From NCBI GenBank assembly GCA_946807835.1, contig OX327686.1, forward strand, positions 6,944,001 to 7,008,000: 64,000 nucleotides of DNA, read 5' to 3'. Shown one piece after another: positions 48,701 through 62,522 of this stretch. A program made the translations under genes and the position numbers. Numbering within the stretch: position 1 is the first letter of the stretch; the number at the start of each line of letters is the position of its first letter. The DNA comes from Ailanthus altissimus (taxonomy: Eukaryota; Streptophyta; Magnoliopsida; Sapindales; Simaroubaceae). Under the pieces are notes generated by a model. The model had not been told where the DNA came from, searched no databases, and saw only the letters and a program-made list of their open reading frames with translations.

Positions 48701-50783
48701 ATGGCTGGGATGAGGATGTTTCATTGATTACCCTTTGTAAAATTATATCACTGCAGAAACAATACTAGAACTTGTTTCAAATGCCATAAATTTTCAAACT
48801 AAAATAACTAACCTCTCCCATGGCGAGCACTTCCAATGCATCCTTGTACATCTGCTTCCGAATAAGCCTCTTTGCATTAGCATGAAGCATTAGACCCATC
48901 ATCATCGCCCTTTCAAAAAACAATTAAAATCTCATATTTTTAAAGCCAAAAATACCATTAAAAGCTCAAAACAATTTCTATTGATAAATGAGATCAGAAA
49001 CAGTATTGCATGAAAAACGATTCATGTCGCATACCGCCTATCGGTCTCAGATCCAAATTGTACTTTCTCTCCATTCTGATCTTCAAGTTCTATATTAAAG
49101 TCTTCAATTGGTAAAGAACCATCTGCGTGTCTATTGACAAGTGCAGTGGCAGCTGTCCTGTCAGTTGGATATTAATTGTGACGAGTCAATAAGTGGTGAA
49201 TCTGAAAACAAAGGCTAATTATTTAATTGAAAGATTATGAACTATTTCCTTTCTACTCCATTAATTGCACTAGAAAAAGGATCGCTGTGTTAATTGAAAA
49301 ATTATCTACTTTTCCCCTTCTGGTCATCAACTGTACAGGAAAAGAGAAGGTAAAACATATATATGGATTCCTCACCACATGAATAAAATCTTGCCACTGT
49401 GTTCAGGGCAGAAAATGCAGACACAATCATTCAATACCTTCCTCATTGTCACCTATGAACTATGTCTAAAATTAATATTTTTTGTTGCCACTAGTCTAAT
49501 GTTGATCCATGTAATTCCACTGGTAAAATTCAACTGCTCACTACTTATTGAAGAAGTCAGTCGTTAATGAAAACTGAAATCAACCTGCATATCCCCTCAA
49601 ATGCACTACTTATACTACTTGACAATATAAGAGAATAAGAAATAAATTAAATACAAAGTTGTGTCCAAATGCCAAGGAAACATGAGCATGCAAGAAAAAG
49701 AAACACTCTTCCCGGAGTCTATACAAGAATTTGTATCATTGGTGGCAGGTTCTATAACATTGTTTAAAAATCAAACCAATGTTCTTCCAGCAAGAAAATA
49801 AAGCATAGACGAAAGCACCAAGAAGCACAATCATGTATATAATTTAACTTTCTTAATGAATTCAGCATCCAGACTCTATTGTTCATATTTAAACCCAAAG
49901 CTCAATATAATCAGCACAGAGGAAGTCTACAACCAGTAAAAAGCTGGCTAAATATATCCTCCTTCACTCTTCAATAAGCCTAGCCAGGAGCAAACCAGAT
50001 ATCCATGACCCACCAACCAATTACAACAAAAAAAGAATTGCACGATGTGATAGAGCAAGCAAGAAGGAGTGACAGACCAAAATTAATTAATTTTTTTTTT
50101 AAATATATATTTTCGCACTGAAGGCAGTACAATAAATAAGACAAGGTTTAATCAAAACCAACAAACACATAAGCTATCACCAAAAACTAGAGTAGTTGAT
50201 TTTCCTCTCACAATTCAACACAGTGACCATATGGACTAACTAACAAAATATATTAGAACATCATAGACGCGGCAATATTTTGATCAAAACCCATAAACCA
50301 TAACCACAAAAATTAAAAATGGTGATGACCTTCCATTTTCATAGAAAGGGCCAGAGTTTGATCAAAAGCAATCAACCAACGAAAAAAAATAATTCAAAAC
50401 CAGAGGAGCTAAGAAGAGAAAACCCATAAAAGAAAAAATATAACTGAAAAGCAACAACAAGGATTAGGCAAAAAGACTCACTTGATTCTAGTGAACCTAC
50501 GAGAACGTTCTTCTTCAGCCATTAACTCATCCTTGAGGGACTTGCCTTCATCAACGGCGATACGAGTGGCAAGAATCTTGGCGTTGTTTTTGATACCCAA
50601 TTGACTTAATTTTTCAGAACCGTCGCCATCTTTCAGTACTTTGCCAGCACATATCAAGTTGACCGTCGCGGGCAACATATTTGATCGCTTTGCCACTTCG
50701 TCTCTCAACATGGGCACGCTCCAATTCTCCAATTGTACCTCTAATACCCCAGACCATGTGCCTGCTATCTTCAGTTTCGCCAT
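45702..50783 (-). CDS. NUB1: NEDD8 ultimate buster 1 homologue (UBL-UBA protein)
   Basis: Eleven coding exons on the minus strand, all with GT-AG borders and matching phases: 50783-50482, 49157-49035, 48909-48813, 48318-48283, 47884-47697, 47591-47489, 47102-46921, 46807-46730, 46554-46452, 46367-46274 and 46096-45702. They give 566 residues; the Arabidopsis homologue is about the same length. An N-terminal ubiquitin-like domain covers about 1-80. The middle (about 140-280) is helical, e.g. AKRLIRKQMYKDALEVLAMGE and ALHLRMELLEAVVAYHSGQF. Three UBA domains follow: MSMGFKERDAKRAL at 284-325, VSIGFEKELAAEALRRNEND at 363-396, VLMGFERSRVIEACQAGGN at 423-456. The tail is acidic. Human NUB1 brings NEDD8 and FAT10 conjugates to the proteasome; a similar adaptor role is inferred. 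No defect was found. Confidence 0.93.
48419..48441. repeat. CA microsatellite in a NUB1 intron
   Basis: A (CA)n run lies between exons 3 and 4 of the NUB1 gene. Confidence 0.8.
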
Positions 50784-52379
50784 TGAAGACTTGGATTTCT
50801 CGCAAAGTGAAGTGAATTTTGTTTGGATTGAAGGGCACTTTTAAAAGACAAGTTTTATACTAAGAAAAGAATCCTTTGCGAGTTAGAACTTATCAGGACG
50901 ACTAGATCTCTCACTGACGGGCTTCTCTTTTTGGTTTCTTCTTCCGTTATTTTCACAAGGACTCTCTTCAGTAAGAGAAATTTCAGAAACCTCCCCTAAA
51001 GTTTCAATATTACCCTTTAGTTTTTTTACTTTTTCTTTTAAGGATGAGCAAATTGGTTTGGGACGGATCCGACCGGGTCGGAGTTCTGATTGAGACAAAT
51101 TAATAGGATGAAATGTGTCTTGATTTGATCTGGGTCGGGGTGGATTAGGATTCAGTTATTTTGGGACAGAGATTATTTTTGGGTCATATTTCTAATTGTT
51201 TTAAATTTATATTTTTGGCTTAAAATTTTAGATTTATTTTTAACCCATATCTCTAATTATTTTAAATTTGTATTTTTGACCTAAAAATTTAGTCCCAATT
51301 TAAGTGTGAACTTACATTTTTAAATAATTATTTTAACTTACTTTATATTAATTTAAAATTATATGTAAAATTAAGTAATAATTAATAAAAATCAAAGTAC
51401 TAATTACTAAATACCAATGTACATGCACAAATTATAACATAAAAATATTAAAATTAAGTATAAATATTCTTTAATTAAACAATAATTTTAGACTAAAATG
51501 AATGAATTTAAATTTCATTAATTTAATTAGTCTTAAATATCTTAACAAATCATATAATATTTTACATTTGTAATAATCAAATCATAACGTATAAATGCAT
51601 AAAATGTTATCATAACATATAAATGCATAAAATGTTGAGTGATTGTTTATTTACACATTCTTTAAATTCTTCAATTTAAAACACTAAAGAATATTGACTG
51701 ATTTATATTTAAAAAAACTCCATAGTACCTTCCTTAAAATTTAGAATTCACATAGACATATTTGCATAAAATTATACAACTCTAATATAAATTATCATTT
51801 TACTAAATCACCATTCACGGAATGCCCATAATGTCAATGGGCCCAAAATAAATCAATATTTCATTTAATTATTCACTAAATTAAAACATGTACAATATTT
51901 AGGTATATACACAAAGTCCAAAAGGAAATTGCTAATAATTGAAACATATAAATTCAACAAAAATTTGAAAACATGTAAGTTCATATTTATAAAATTGTCT
52001 TCGTCTCTTTAATACTTGTGCAATCTATAAAAATATAATGAAAATAAATATTATATGTTAAATGTAAAAAAAATTACTTGAAAAAGAATAAATTTATAAT
52101 TATTTATATTTATTGATTGAATTGAATTGAAGAAGAATTACTTAAAAATTGAATTGTCCGTAAATAACGTAAGTAATCTTTTGGTGACTATTGCAGTGAA
52201 GGAGGCTCTTACATCGTAGTTTTACACATAAAAGATAAAAATGAATAATTCTTCTTTCTTTACTTTATCTAATAAAAGTGAAGCTCATATTTAATTTTGT
52301 GTGTATATCAAACTTTCAATTATTTTTGGAGTTTACGAATTTTGAAATAAATAAAAAATACGTCATCAATATTAAAAGC
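50784..52379. other. NUB1 promoter side and AT-rich intergenic DNA
   Basis: 50784-51070 likely holds the NUB1 5' UTR and promoter. A minus-strand frame at 51098-50883 has no known domain. 51170-52370 is AT-rich with a short direct repeat (CATAACATATAAATGCATAAA-like) near 51585-51640. No gene is seen. Confidence 0.45.
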
Positions 52380-54290
52380 TAATTCAAAAGTCACGGTAAT
52401 ACCAGAATAAAAAGTATATCTTAGCTATACGTGTCAAAACTGGATACTTCGAAGCACTTACCTTTCATCACATCAAAATATCAAAACATAAATTTTGAGC
52501 ACTCTCAACTTTGTCCATTAAATATCTATCCACTTTATTTGGATTTAGCCAAATTTATTTTGTCATTTGCAAACCATAAAAATTTTATCCAATAGTCATC
52601 ATCCCCCGCAACATGTTGTACCACATTTGAGACTAAAGTTAATGGACCACCAAATTGCTATGACTATGAAGTGTACATGTTATTTCCAGCACTAGTACTA
52701 GTATTACTACTTGCCCTACTAATTACTCTGCCATGCCATGTATTATAGGTCTTTGTAAAGCCTATACAATAAATATTTGCTTATTCTCTTTATTTCTTTG
52801 ACTCGGGCGATGTTATCACCATATAAAATTTCACAACAAAATCTAACAAATTGTATCTTGCGTCATTAATCAAGTAGTATAATAATTATCAACAATTTAG
52901 TAATTTTCCATATAGATTCCTAATATTTTTCATATTTTTCATTCTTTTTGCTATCCATGGATCCTAACGAAAAATATTCTTTTTGATTTAATTTAGTTAA
53001 ATTAGAATTAATCTTAAAAATCTCATCGAAACAGATATTAGATGTCACAGTCAATGAAGCACTAAATTTTAATGTGATATTATAAAAAAAATTTAAAAAC
53101 TTTACAAGTTGCTCAATATTCTCCCAATCTGAATGATTAGTAGCCTATCTCATTTCTTTCTATTTTCCTCCTTCAAAAAGTAACTCTCATATAACTTATT
53201 ATCTTTTGCCATTCGATCAATAGCCTTTTAAAATTTTAATGCAGTCGCCAATATTAAATAAGTAGAATTCTGTCTAGTTGGCACATCTAACACTACACTC
53301 TTTTGCACTTTATTTTTTCTCATTTTACATAACTATGAAAAGTTTGTAATCTCGTTGTGGAGGATCTTACATATTTTACAGCATTGCATATATAAATAAT
53401 GCTTTCATTTAATTCCTTTAACCTATTAGTTACAATCAAATTCAAAATGTGTGTACAGTAACGCACATGCATAAACTCACCGTTCAATACTAGTGCATTC
53501 TCTTTCTAGCACCTTACTTTCTTCTTTAAATAAGTGATAGCAATGTCATTAACACTTGAGTTATCAACTATAATGGTAAACACTTTCTCTATACCATAAT
53601 CTAAACAAACAATATTCAGGTTGCTTACCGATTGTCTCCCCTCTATTGAAATAAGAGAGAAATTTAAAATTTTATTATACAACTTTTAATCCCGATTTAT
53701 AAAGTAAGCAATTAAAACTATATTACCATGATTATGAATGGAAGTCCAAATGTCAAGTCAAGTTCACTTGTTGCTATTTCTCACTAATTATACTCTTTAA
53801 CATGGCTTTCTCTTCAGCAAATAATTATACTATATTCCTAATTATAATTCTATATGATGGAATATCAAATATAAGACATGTTATACTGCAAAAAAAGAAA
53901 AACGAAACCTATCATTCTCTATGAAACTAAATAATAATTCATCTATATCCTTGATTTTTATGGCGGCTTGTTGATACGCTTCTTGATTTCAGTTCCTAAG
54001 CACAACATTATTATCTTATCCCTCTCTTCCTCTCGTGGGTTCTTTATTAAAATCTTTTTATTAATTATCCACAAATGTGCGTAAAAGCTTCTTACATCTC
54101 TTTAAGCATTTTCTCATATCACTTATTGCATCTTTAATTGAATTGGATACAAACAAATTTCCACAATAATTATACTTCGATTTATCCTTTATAATGTTGA
54201 TTGGGGTGAAGTGTAACCACAATTTCGACATTGTTGTTTGTTTTCTCTTTTTGGATTAAGGTGCACATGTAATAATGCATCTTTGACGAT
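52380..54290 (-). pseudogene. Dead hAT-family transposase gene
   Basis: Read on the minus strand with stops and shifts. A BED zinc finger is at about 54240-54105 (WLHFTPINIIKDKSK, CNYCG-like, MRKCLKRC). The conserved hAT core follows at 53510-53230: GEFMHV/ALLYTHF words, then VQKSVVLDVPTRQNSTYLI (the family has LDVPTRWNSTYLM). Near 52960-52800, KNEKYEKY and FCCEILYGD correspond to the region before the dimerisation domain. At 52530-52390, MDKVESAQNLCFDIL and KVSASKYPVLTRIAK are the start of the C-terminal dimerisation domain. This order is that of plant RICESLEEPER/DAYSLEEPER-like hAT transposases. Every segment carries stops or frameshifts, and the element's terminal repeats were not found. 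Confidence 0.8.
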
Positions 54291-57069
54291 GCCTCCCTTA
54301 TTCTTGTGAGATCCCACGTTCATAGCATTTTATAAAATTGAATCAAGACTTATCTTAATATAACGATAAAAAAAGATTAATAAAATTGTACATTTATCAT
54401 TTCAGATCACAATTATTCTAAACTCACATATGCAAATGCCAACAAGCAATCATATTAATATTACAACAAAAAAATGCACTGCATTACAATAAATAAATAA
54501 ATAAAAAGACAAATTAAAAAGCATAAGAAGATGAACAGGAAATCAAATTCATCAATATGCAATGCTGAAGTAAAAAGCATAATTGAATAGAATATGCAAA
54601 CTTGGTCTATTTCTGTGTTTTAGTTAGTTTTATAAATTAAATTATTTATCTAATAATTTTTTGCAGATTTTTTTTATAAAAAAAAGTATGGTTGATGTAT
54701 TGCTAGATTTCATGTGATTGTGATGCTAATTAAATTATGAGTGAAGCTTACATTACTACATGTGAGAGCAAAGTTATTAATGGATCATATTATAAATGGA
54801 TTTGATTCTCCTAATTCTAGCAAATTTTCTTGGATAAGATTAATATATATATATATATATTTGTTTAAACTTATAAATTCACTTTAATTAATTGCCTTTT
54901 TAAATTGGGTATTTGATCACAAATAATTTCTCCTCCATTGAAAGAAATATAATTCTAATTTCTAACCAATAATAATATCAGGACTCTTTCAGTTATTAAT
55001 TTCTTCAAGTGGCTAGTTGAGGAGTTAACTTTTCCCAGAGGCCAGATGAATATTCCTTCCACTTTGTCATAACAAGGAAATCTCAAATCCCAAATTTATT
55101 AGTGTTGTACAGCCAACCAAATTCTCAATCTCAAATCAGATTGTTTGTTCAGTCTGATTATTTATTTTATCATGACTAATTTAAAAGCATAATATCAGAC
55201 ACCGCATTGATAGTTGTTAATTGATAATTAGAGAATACCTCATATTAAAGCATAATATATGTTTCTTTGTTCAATCAATAATTAGAGAAGCAAATATCAA
55301 CCGATCAAGTTGAAATCAAAGCATAAGAAGATGAACAAAAATTAGAGCAGCAAAAATCAATTCATCAAACACCAAATTGATACTGACTTGAGGCCTATCA
55401 GTATTACTGAAACCAAACGCCATAAAGAACAAATAGCAAAATGGCAGAAACAGACCGGCGGCAATGAGATGCTGCGATCGTGCGATAGTGAGACGAACGC
55501 AACGACAGCTAAAAGGAGACGAAGTGCAAATTATTTTGAGAGACAAAGAGAACAGAGTGATTAGAAAAAATCGAAATTTCCCTTTCAAAATAAAAGAATC
55601 ATGTCCAAAAAGGCACCATTTTAATTATTTTTATTTTTTAAAAATACAATTGACATAACTCTCTTTTATTATACTTCTAAAAAAAAACTCTCATTTATTA
55701 AATCTTTAAATTATATTTTTTTAAGGTTATTTTTATTAATATCCTTCGAGTACAGTTTAATATTATTAATACCCATAAAATTAAAAAATTAATAATAATA
55801 TTTAATTAAAAAATATTCTATTAAAGTTAATAAAATTATAATAGTAGCGTCATTTTAATTTTATTTCTAGCTTTATTTTTTAGTTGTTGACCAAATATTC
55901 CATATCCTATGTTCAAATACCCCTTTATTTTTATGTCTAAATAATCATTCTAAAAATTTTAAAATTTCTTCCTTGCCTTAAATTTTAGATTATTTTTCAA
56001 ACACTCCTTGGCTATTGCAGCGGCGATCACACTTGATCGTGTGCAACAGTTGCGCTTGACTGCTATAGCAGCGACCACACTTTTTGAAACCAAAGGAGTC
56101 AAAACAACAGGAGGACTTGAAACAATTCATTTGCTTTCAAATTTGATTTTACTTTGAGAATACTCCGCAGCTTATTCCAGTGGCACCAAACAATAGAAGA
56201 ATTTGCCACTTATTAAATCAACAATGCCAATTGTGTTTTAACTAAAAGTTCCATCATCTTTGTGACCACAGCCGAAGATAATCTTTGGCAAAGCTAAAAG
56301 CTGACCAGATATGTTGAACACAAAGTAACAGTATTAACAACAAGGTTACCATTTGAAAAGGATTTGTCACCATAAGAAACTGAATATGGACATGTTTCAT
56401 CAATGTAACATCACTTTCTAAAATATTTTGATCATGGTTAATTTTTTTTTTTTTCATGTAAATGCAATTAATAGATCATGATCAAAAGATTTTGGTTCAT
56501 GTTGTTGATATCGTTGAATTAATATTATCCATGATAAAGGTGTTGCTATTGTTGATATTATTGAAAAAGTCGATGTTGTGATGATATATTATTAAAAATT
56601 ATTAATATCATTGTTAAAAAATTATTAACGTTATTGATTTTTAAAGAAAAAATTTTGATTGTCATGTAAAAGATTGTTAAATTAATTTTACTATTAAAGA
56701 CCATTTTTTCTATTTATAGTTTCTAACATGGAATCTATTAATTGCAATAGATAATTTTCTAGCAGTCGAGTATTGTTACTGATTCTTTAAACTCTTAGAT
56801 ATTAATAAAATTAAGTTATGCTTTAAGAGTATTAATGAAAATATTGGTTTTTTTAAAAAAAACTTTATCACTTTACTTCCTACGCCCATCAACCTCATTT
56901 CTAATAAGTTATTTTTTACTTTATGAATCTGTTGGATAGTTGTTATGACATTTATAACGCGGTAGAATAAAAAATAAAAAATCTTTAATCTTTATTTTCT
57001 TTAAATAAAAATACTTTTTATCTTACAAATTTTATGAATATATGAATTTGATGTTAAAAATAAAAAAAA
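54291..57069. other. AT-rich intergenic DNA
   Basis: It contains a TA microsatellite at about 54843-54860 and a GC-richer patch at 56010-56090 in which GCAGCG(G)CGA(T/C)CACACTT occurs twice. A minus frame at 55588-55316 has hydrophobic stretches but no recognised domain. No gene is supported. Confidence 0.45.
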
Positions 57070-58629
57070 TTCTAATAGGAACATACATTGAATATACGCT
57101 GAGTTTTCTTTCACTAAAGAAATTCAAACCAAACCTCTTGTTCTACAATAAAAGAAAGATTAGGCTTTTAATTTTTTTTCTTTTTATTCTTCTCTAAAGA
57201 AAAAAAATACCTATCTTGCGTTTTTTTCACGTATCTGTGTTGTATCCTATTTAGATTAATCTTTTTATTTTAAAATAATAATTTAATTAATAATACTTAT
57301 TAATTAAATTATTATCTCTTAAAAGGAGACCTAATTCATATAAACCACATAGAGTCCCACTTTTTGTGGTTAACGTATAATACCCAATATTTGAGTATTA
57401 TTAATCTTTTAATAAAAGAAAAATATTAAAATTAAAAATAAAATCTTTTTGATAATTTCAAAAATTATCCTTAATATTTTATTTATTTATTTTCATAAAT
57501 TAAATATTTAATTATATTTGGATAAGATATTATCTTTATTAATTAACTCTTAATTAATTAATTATATCAAAATATACAATATACGTATTTGAAAAATATT
57601 TTTTTAACACAAATAATTTGTGTAATAACTCAATCCTTTTTTAATTGTTCACTGTAATAGCGAAAGAAGTGGTATTGGAGACCTATGGATCTACAATTTC
57701 AAACTCCAATAAATTTTGAATAATTAATTAAACTCTTTAATTAATTAATTCAATTTATTAATTCAATGTTATTCCACTAAAAACCTGAAATTGCACTCTT
57801 GAAAATATAGATATAATTTACTCAGAAACTTAAAGCAGTCTATTGATTTAATCACTACATGCATTTCAACTCTCCATAGATGATTCACAATTAGAGCTAA
57901 GTTAATTACCATTTTACTTCTCTAATTATTTCTTTATCCTTAAGTACTATTAATTCACCAATGAACGGTTAATTTGTAACATTATTACAAATTGAGCACT
58001 TTAACCGTTCAATTCTAAAATTAACCCTTAAGAGAACTTTCTTGAGAACTTTCATTAAGAATGAATTGATTTCATATTTATAAATTATATTCCCAACTGT
58101 TTATCTCACTATGCCACCAAAATACAAGTTTTTAGCTTGTTCTTTAGACAAACCGTAACAAGTATTTCAAATGACATAATGATATAAACAGAAGTTTATG
58201 ATCACTCAGGATTAAGGTTAACCTGCATATAATCATCAGTTGACGTTATTTGAATTCTTAATTAACAACGGTATTTTACATAAGAATATAAACTACGTCT
58301 GGTCCAGTCCTATATAATCATATTATATATAGTGCCTCTACCATAATGTCACTACATTAGTGATCGGATAAAATCACTACATTTTAAATGTCTGTAGACC
58401 GTACTAGTAATATTTAATTAAAGATTTCAAACTTTAATTAATTTATTACTGATATTTCTATTTATTATCCATAGCTTTAATCCTCTTTTATATAACAATC
58501 ATATACTAAAGTTGTGGTTACATAAATAAATAAGGAATTTTCTAATATTTATATCATGAAATTACAAACACTTTTTAAATATAAAATTGTAACTTTATTA
58601 ATTTTATAAAAACAAATATAAGTACATAC
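57070..58629 (-). repeat. Probable LTR-derived sequence next to the copia pol
   Basis: It directly follows the end of the copia pol relic on the minus strand and has the look of a copia 3' LTR, including a TATA-like GGTATTATACG near 57385 on the minus strand. I could not find a matching second LTR, so the limits are guesses. Confidence 0.3.
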
Positions 58630-61600
58630 TTTTAAGGCACTATCCCTAATAATCTTCCACTTGCCTTAAAGCATGTGAGACATGTCTCTTAAACCCATGC
58701 CCTCCATATGACTCTTAAACAACCTAGCTGGTAATATTTTGGTGAACAGGTCTGCAAGATTATTTTCACCTACTATCTTCATGACTGTCACATCACTTAT
58801 ATGCACAATTTTTTTAATCAAGTGATACTTTCTCTTTATATGCTTTGCTCTCTTGTGGCTCCTAGGTTCCTTTAAATTTTTCACTGCCCGACTATTGTCA
58901 CAATAAAGGGTCGATGGTTTATCTATGTCTAGAACAACTTTCAGATCAGTGAAGAACTTTTTAAGCCATACTGTTTCTTTAGCAGCTTAGCAAGCTACTA
59001 TGCACTCAGCTTCCATGGTTGAATCAGTAGTACTAGATTATTTTACACTTCTCCAGACTATGGCTCTGCTACCAAAAGTAAACGCTGACCCATACGTCGA
59101 CTTTTGACTATCTTTATTTGATTAAAAATCAGAATCAATATAACCAGTGGGGTTCAAGTCTCCACCTGAATATACAAGCATATAGTTTCTCATTCTTCGA
59201 AGATACTTGTGAATGTACTTTACCGCAATCCAGTGAGCCAATCCAGGGTTGAATTGATAACGATTGACTATTCCTACTACATAGTAAATATCAGGCCTCG
59301 TGCATAACATAGCGTACATAAGACTGTAAACTGCTGAGACATAGAAAATCTATCTCATATCTTCTTCCTCTTGAGGTGTCTTAGGACATTGCTCTTTAGA
59401 AAGAACAATTCCATGTCGAGTCAGTAATTGACATTTTTTGGAATTTTGCATTGAAAATCGCATAACACTTTATCAATATACGATACTTGAGACAGTGCCA
59501 ATAGTCTATTCTTGCGATCCTGAATAATTTGAATCCCAATGACATAACTTACCTCTCCCAAATCCTTCATTTGGAAGTACTCAGCCAGCCACTTCTTTAT
59601 GTTGAATAATGTTTCTACATCATTCCTAATAAGTATAATGTCATCCATATAAAGTACCAGGAAAATTACCTTTTTGTTCTTGTATACACAAGGTTCATCA
59701 ACATTTTGGTCGAAACCATAAGATTTAATTGTCTTATCAAATCTTAAGTTCTAAAACCTTGAAGCTTGCTTAAGTCCATAAATGGACTTGAGCAATTTGT
59801 AAACTTTCGTCTTCTGTCACGAACTCCTCTGATTGCACTATATAGATGCTCTCTTTAAGGTAGTCATTCAAAAAGGTTATCTTGATGTCTATTTATCATA
59901 TCTTATAATCGAGACATGCAACAATAGACAAGAGAATGCAAATGAATTTAAGCATGGCTACTGGTAAGAAAATCTCTTTATGACTCTTAACTCCCTCTTT
60001 TTGAGTATAACCCTTTGCCATTAGTCTTACTTTGAATGTCTCTACTTTCCCATCCACACCTCTTTTCTTCTTGAAGATCTATTTGCTCCCAATTGGCTTG
60101 ACATCTTCAGGTGGATCTACAAGTTCTTAGACTAAATTGGAGTACATAGACTCCATTTCTTGGTTTTTGGCTACTTGGCATTTTTCTTTATCAGAATATT
60201 CCATTGCATGTCTATATGTCAATGGATCATCTTGGCTTGTGTTAGACACAACTACTTGTTCCTCTCCCTCATTTTTGTAACGAGAATGTAGTCTTACTAT
60301 CATCCCTCTATGTCGAGATTCTAAGATGTTATGATCAGAATTAGTGGTTATTTGACTTTTTCATTCATTAACTGTCAGCGGTAAAGGTCTGATCTGATCA
60401 GAAAGCATTTCCTCCAGTATAATCTTACTGCGAGGTTTGTAGTTTACTATATAATTATTCTCAAGAAAAGTGGCGTTTGTTGATACAATCACTATCTTTT
60501 CTTTACGACTATAAAACAAACCTCATCTTGTGCTTTTAGGATAGCCTATATAGACAAACTTCTATTCGCGGTTCTAACTTTTCAGTCTTTCCTTTCAACA
60601 CATATACCGGACACCCTTATATATGAAAATGGCTTAAACTAGGATTACTACCATTTCATATTTCTAAAGGTGTACTTTGGATAGATTCGAAAGGTACTAT
60701 ATTCAAAATGTAGACCGCGGTCTATAGTACATAACCCCAAAATAAGGGTGGCAGTGAAGAGTAGCTCATCATATACCAAAACATATCTAGTAAGGTTCCG
60801 ATTCTCCTTTCTGCAATGCTATTTTGCTGTGGTGTTCCAGGTGTTGTGAGTTAGGATAAAATTTCATGCACCAATAGGTGATCCTTGAACTTTGTGTCAA
60901 GGTATTCACCATCTAGATTGGATCAAAAGGTCTTAAGTGTTTTACCTAATTACTTTTTAGCTTATGCTAAGAATTCTTTGAACTTTCTAAAAGTCTCAGA
61001 TTTTCTTTGCATTAGGTAAACATAACCGTCTCTTGAATAATTGTCAATAAATGTGACAAAGTATTCATAACCGCCTCTTGCTTGTACATTTAATAAACCG
61101 TAAACATCAGTATGTACAAGCTGAAGTGGTTCCTTGGCTCTTTCACCCTTAGCTAAAAAATGGTCTTTTAGTAATTTTATCCTTTAAACATGACTCACAT
61201 ACAGGAAGAGTGTTAATGTTTAACTCTCTTAAAGGACCGTCCTTTACTAACCTATTAATCCTATCTAGATTAATATAACCTAACCTAAGATACCAAAGAT
61301 ATGTTTCATTATTAGGAGAAATATTTTGCCTTTTAGTAGATTTAGGATACTCTACTCTAAATAGTTCAAAATTAAGCAGTGAGGGCTTACCAGACCTTAA
61401 AACATAAAGTCAATTTTTCAATTTCGCATGACAAATATCTAAACCATTTTTACTAATAATAATCTCATTATTATAAAAAGATATATTAAATAAATATTCA
61501 CGCAACTTAGAAATAGAAATCAATTTCCTTCTAAATTCAAGAATAAAATAAGCTAAAATTAAAAAATAGTTCATAAATTTCAATCAACCCACTCCCACTG

Positions 61601-62522
61601 CTAAAGCCAAAACGACTGCCCCATTGCCAACCCGCATGGTAAAGTCCCTATCGGCGAGCTCTTTAAAAGAACTAAGCATCTTTGTTTTTTTCCTTCAGCT
61701 TGGAGAGATACTTTTTACAGTTCCTCTTCTAATGCCCCTCGACTCTACAATGAAAACGCTTTCCTTTCTTTGCTTTGGAATCTTTCTTCTTGCTCTTACT
61801 GGGATTAAACACTTTTTAAGTTTTTTCTCTAAAACTTGAACCACCACCAGTATTCTTCCTCTTTTTATTTTGTTCGAAGAAAAACTATTTAACTTTAGCA
61901 ACATTTGCCTCAGACTCTTTGGGCTTATCTGATATAGCCTCAAAAGTTTACAGTTCATTAAGTAGTTAAGTCATACTATATGAGAGCTTTTTTATAATAT
62001 AATTTATTTTGAATTGCGAAAATGCTAGAGTAAGAAACTCTAGCATGATGCTGACTTGGGTCTTATCATCTATAACAGCTCTATGGATCTCTGCCTGATG
62101 CATTAGATTGATCATGTTCAAAACACGCTCACGCACCGAAAATTCTTTCTTCATTTTAGCGTTCACATAGCTACGAGTAACTTTATGGCGGCTTTGTTCT
62201 GACTGCTAGCCAAACATCGCTTGGAGAGAATCCCATATCTCATGTGCAGTCTCTAAGTGCTCGTACTTCATTCTAAGCACATCGCTCATACTGGCAAACA
62301 TATAGCAACGAGCCTTATTATTAGTCTATATCCACTTCTCATACTATTCTCGTACATTACAATGAGCATTGACTGCAGGTTTTGGAGGACACTCCTTCAC
62401 AAGGACAAACTTTTGGTCTTTATAAATTAGCACAATATTCATATTGCTTTTTTAATTTACAAATTTATCACTGGTAAATTTTTTATTTGCTAAGAGAGCT
62501 ATGTAGGGTTTGTTCCAGACAT
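58630..62522 (-). pseudogene. Dead Ty1/copia gag-pol
   Basis: Minus strand, in order. Gag starts at ATG 62522 (MSGTNPT then a stop), continues with MKYEHLETAHEIWDSLQAMFG (62260-62200) and SVRERVLNMINLMHQAEIH (62140-62080). A zinc-knuckle region FHCRVEGH-KRNCKKY lies near 61760-61720. Integrase: TTPGTPQQNSIAERR near 60840-60800. RT: MDDIILIRNDVETL (59648) with EYFQMKDLGEVSYVIGI. RNase H end: GENNLADLFTKILPARLF (58780-58720). Integrase before RT is the copia order. Stops, mainly TAG/TAA at Gln or Trp positions, and frameshifts are spread throughout, so it is inactive. Confidence 0.85.

Noticed and set aside
50883..51098. 71-codon minus-strand frame next to NUB1
   Set aside because: It lies in the likely NUB1 5' flank, with no domain and no conserved motif.
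55316..55588. 90-codon minus-strand frame with hydrophobic stretches
   Set aside because: It could be read as membrane segments, but there is no family signature and AT-rich sequence often gives such frames.
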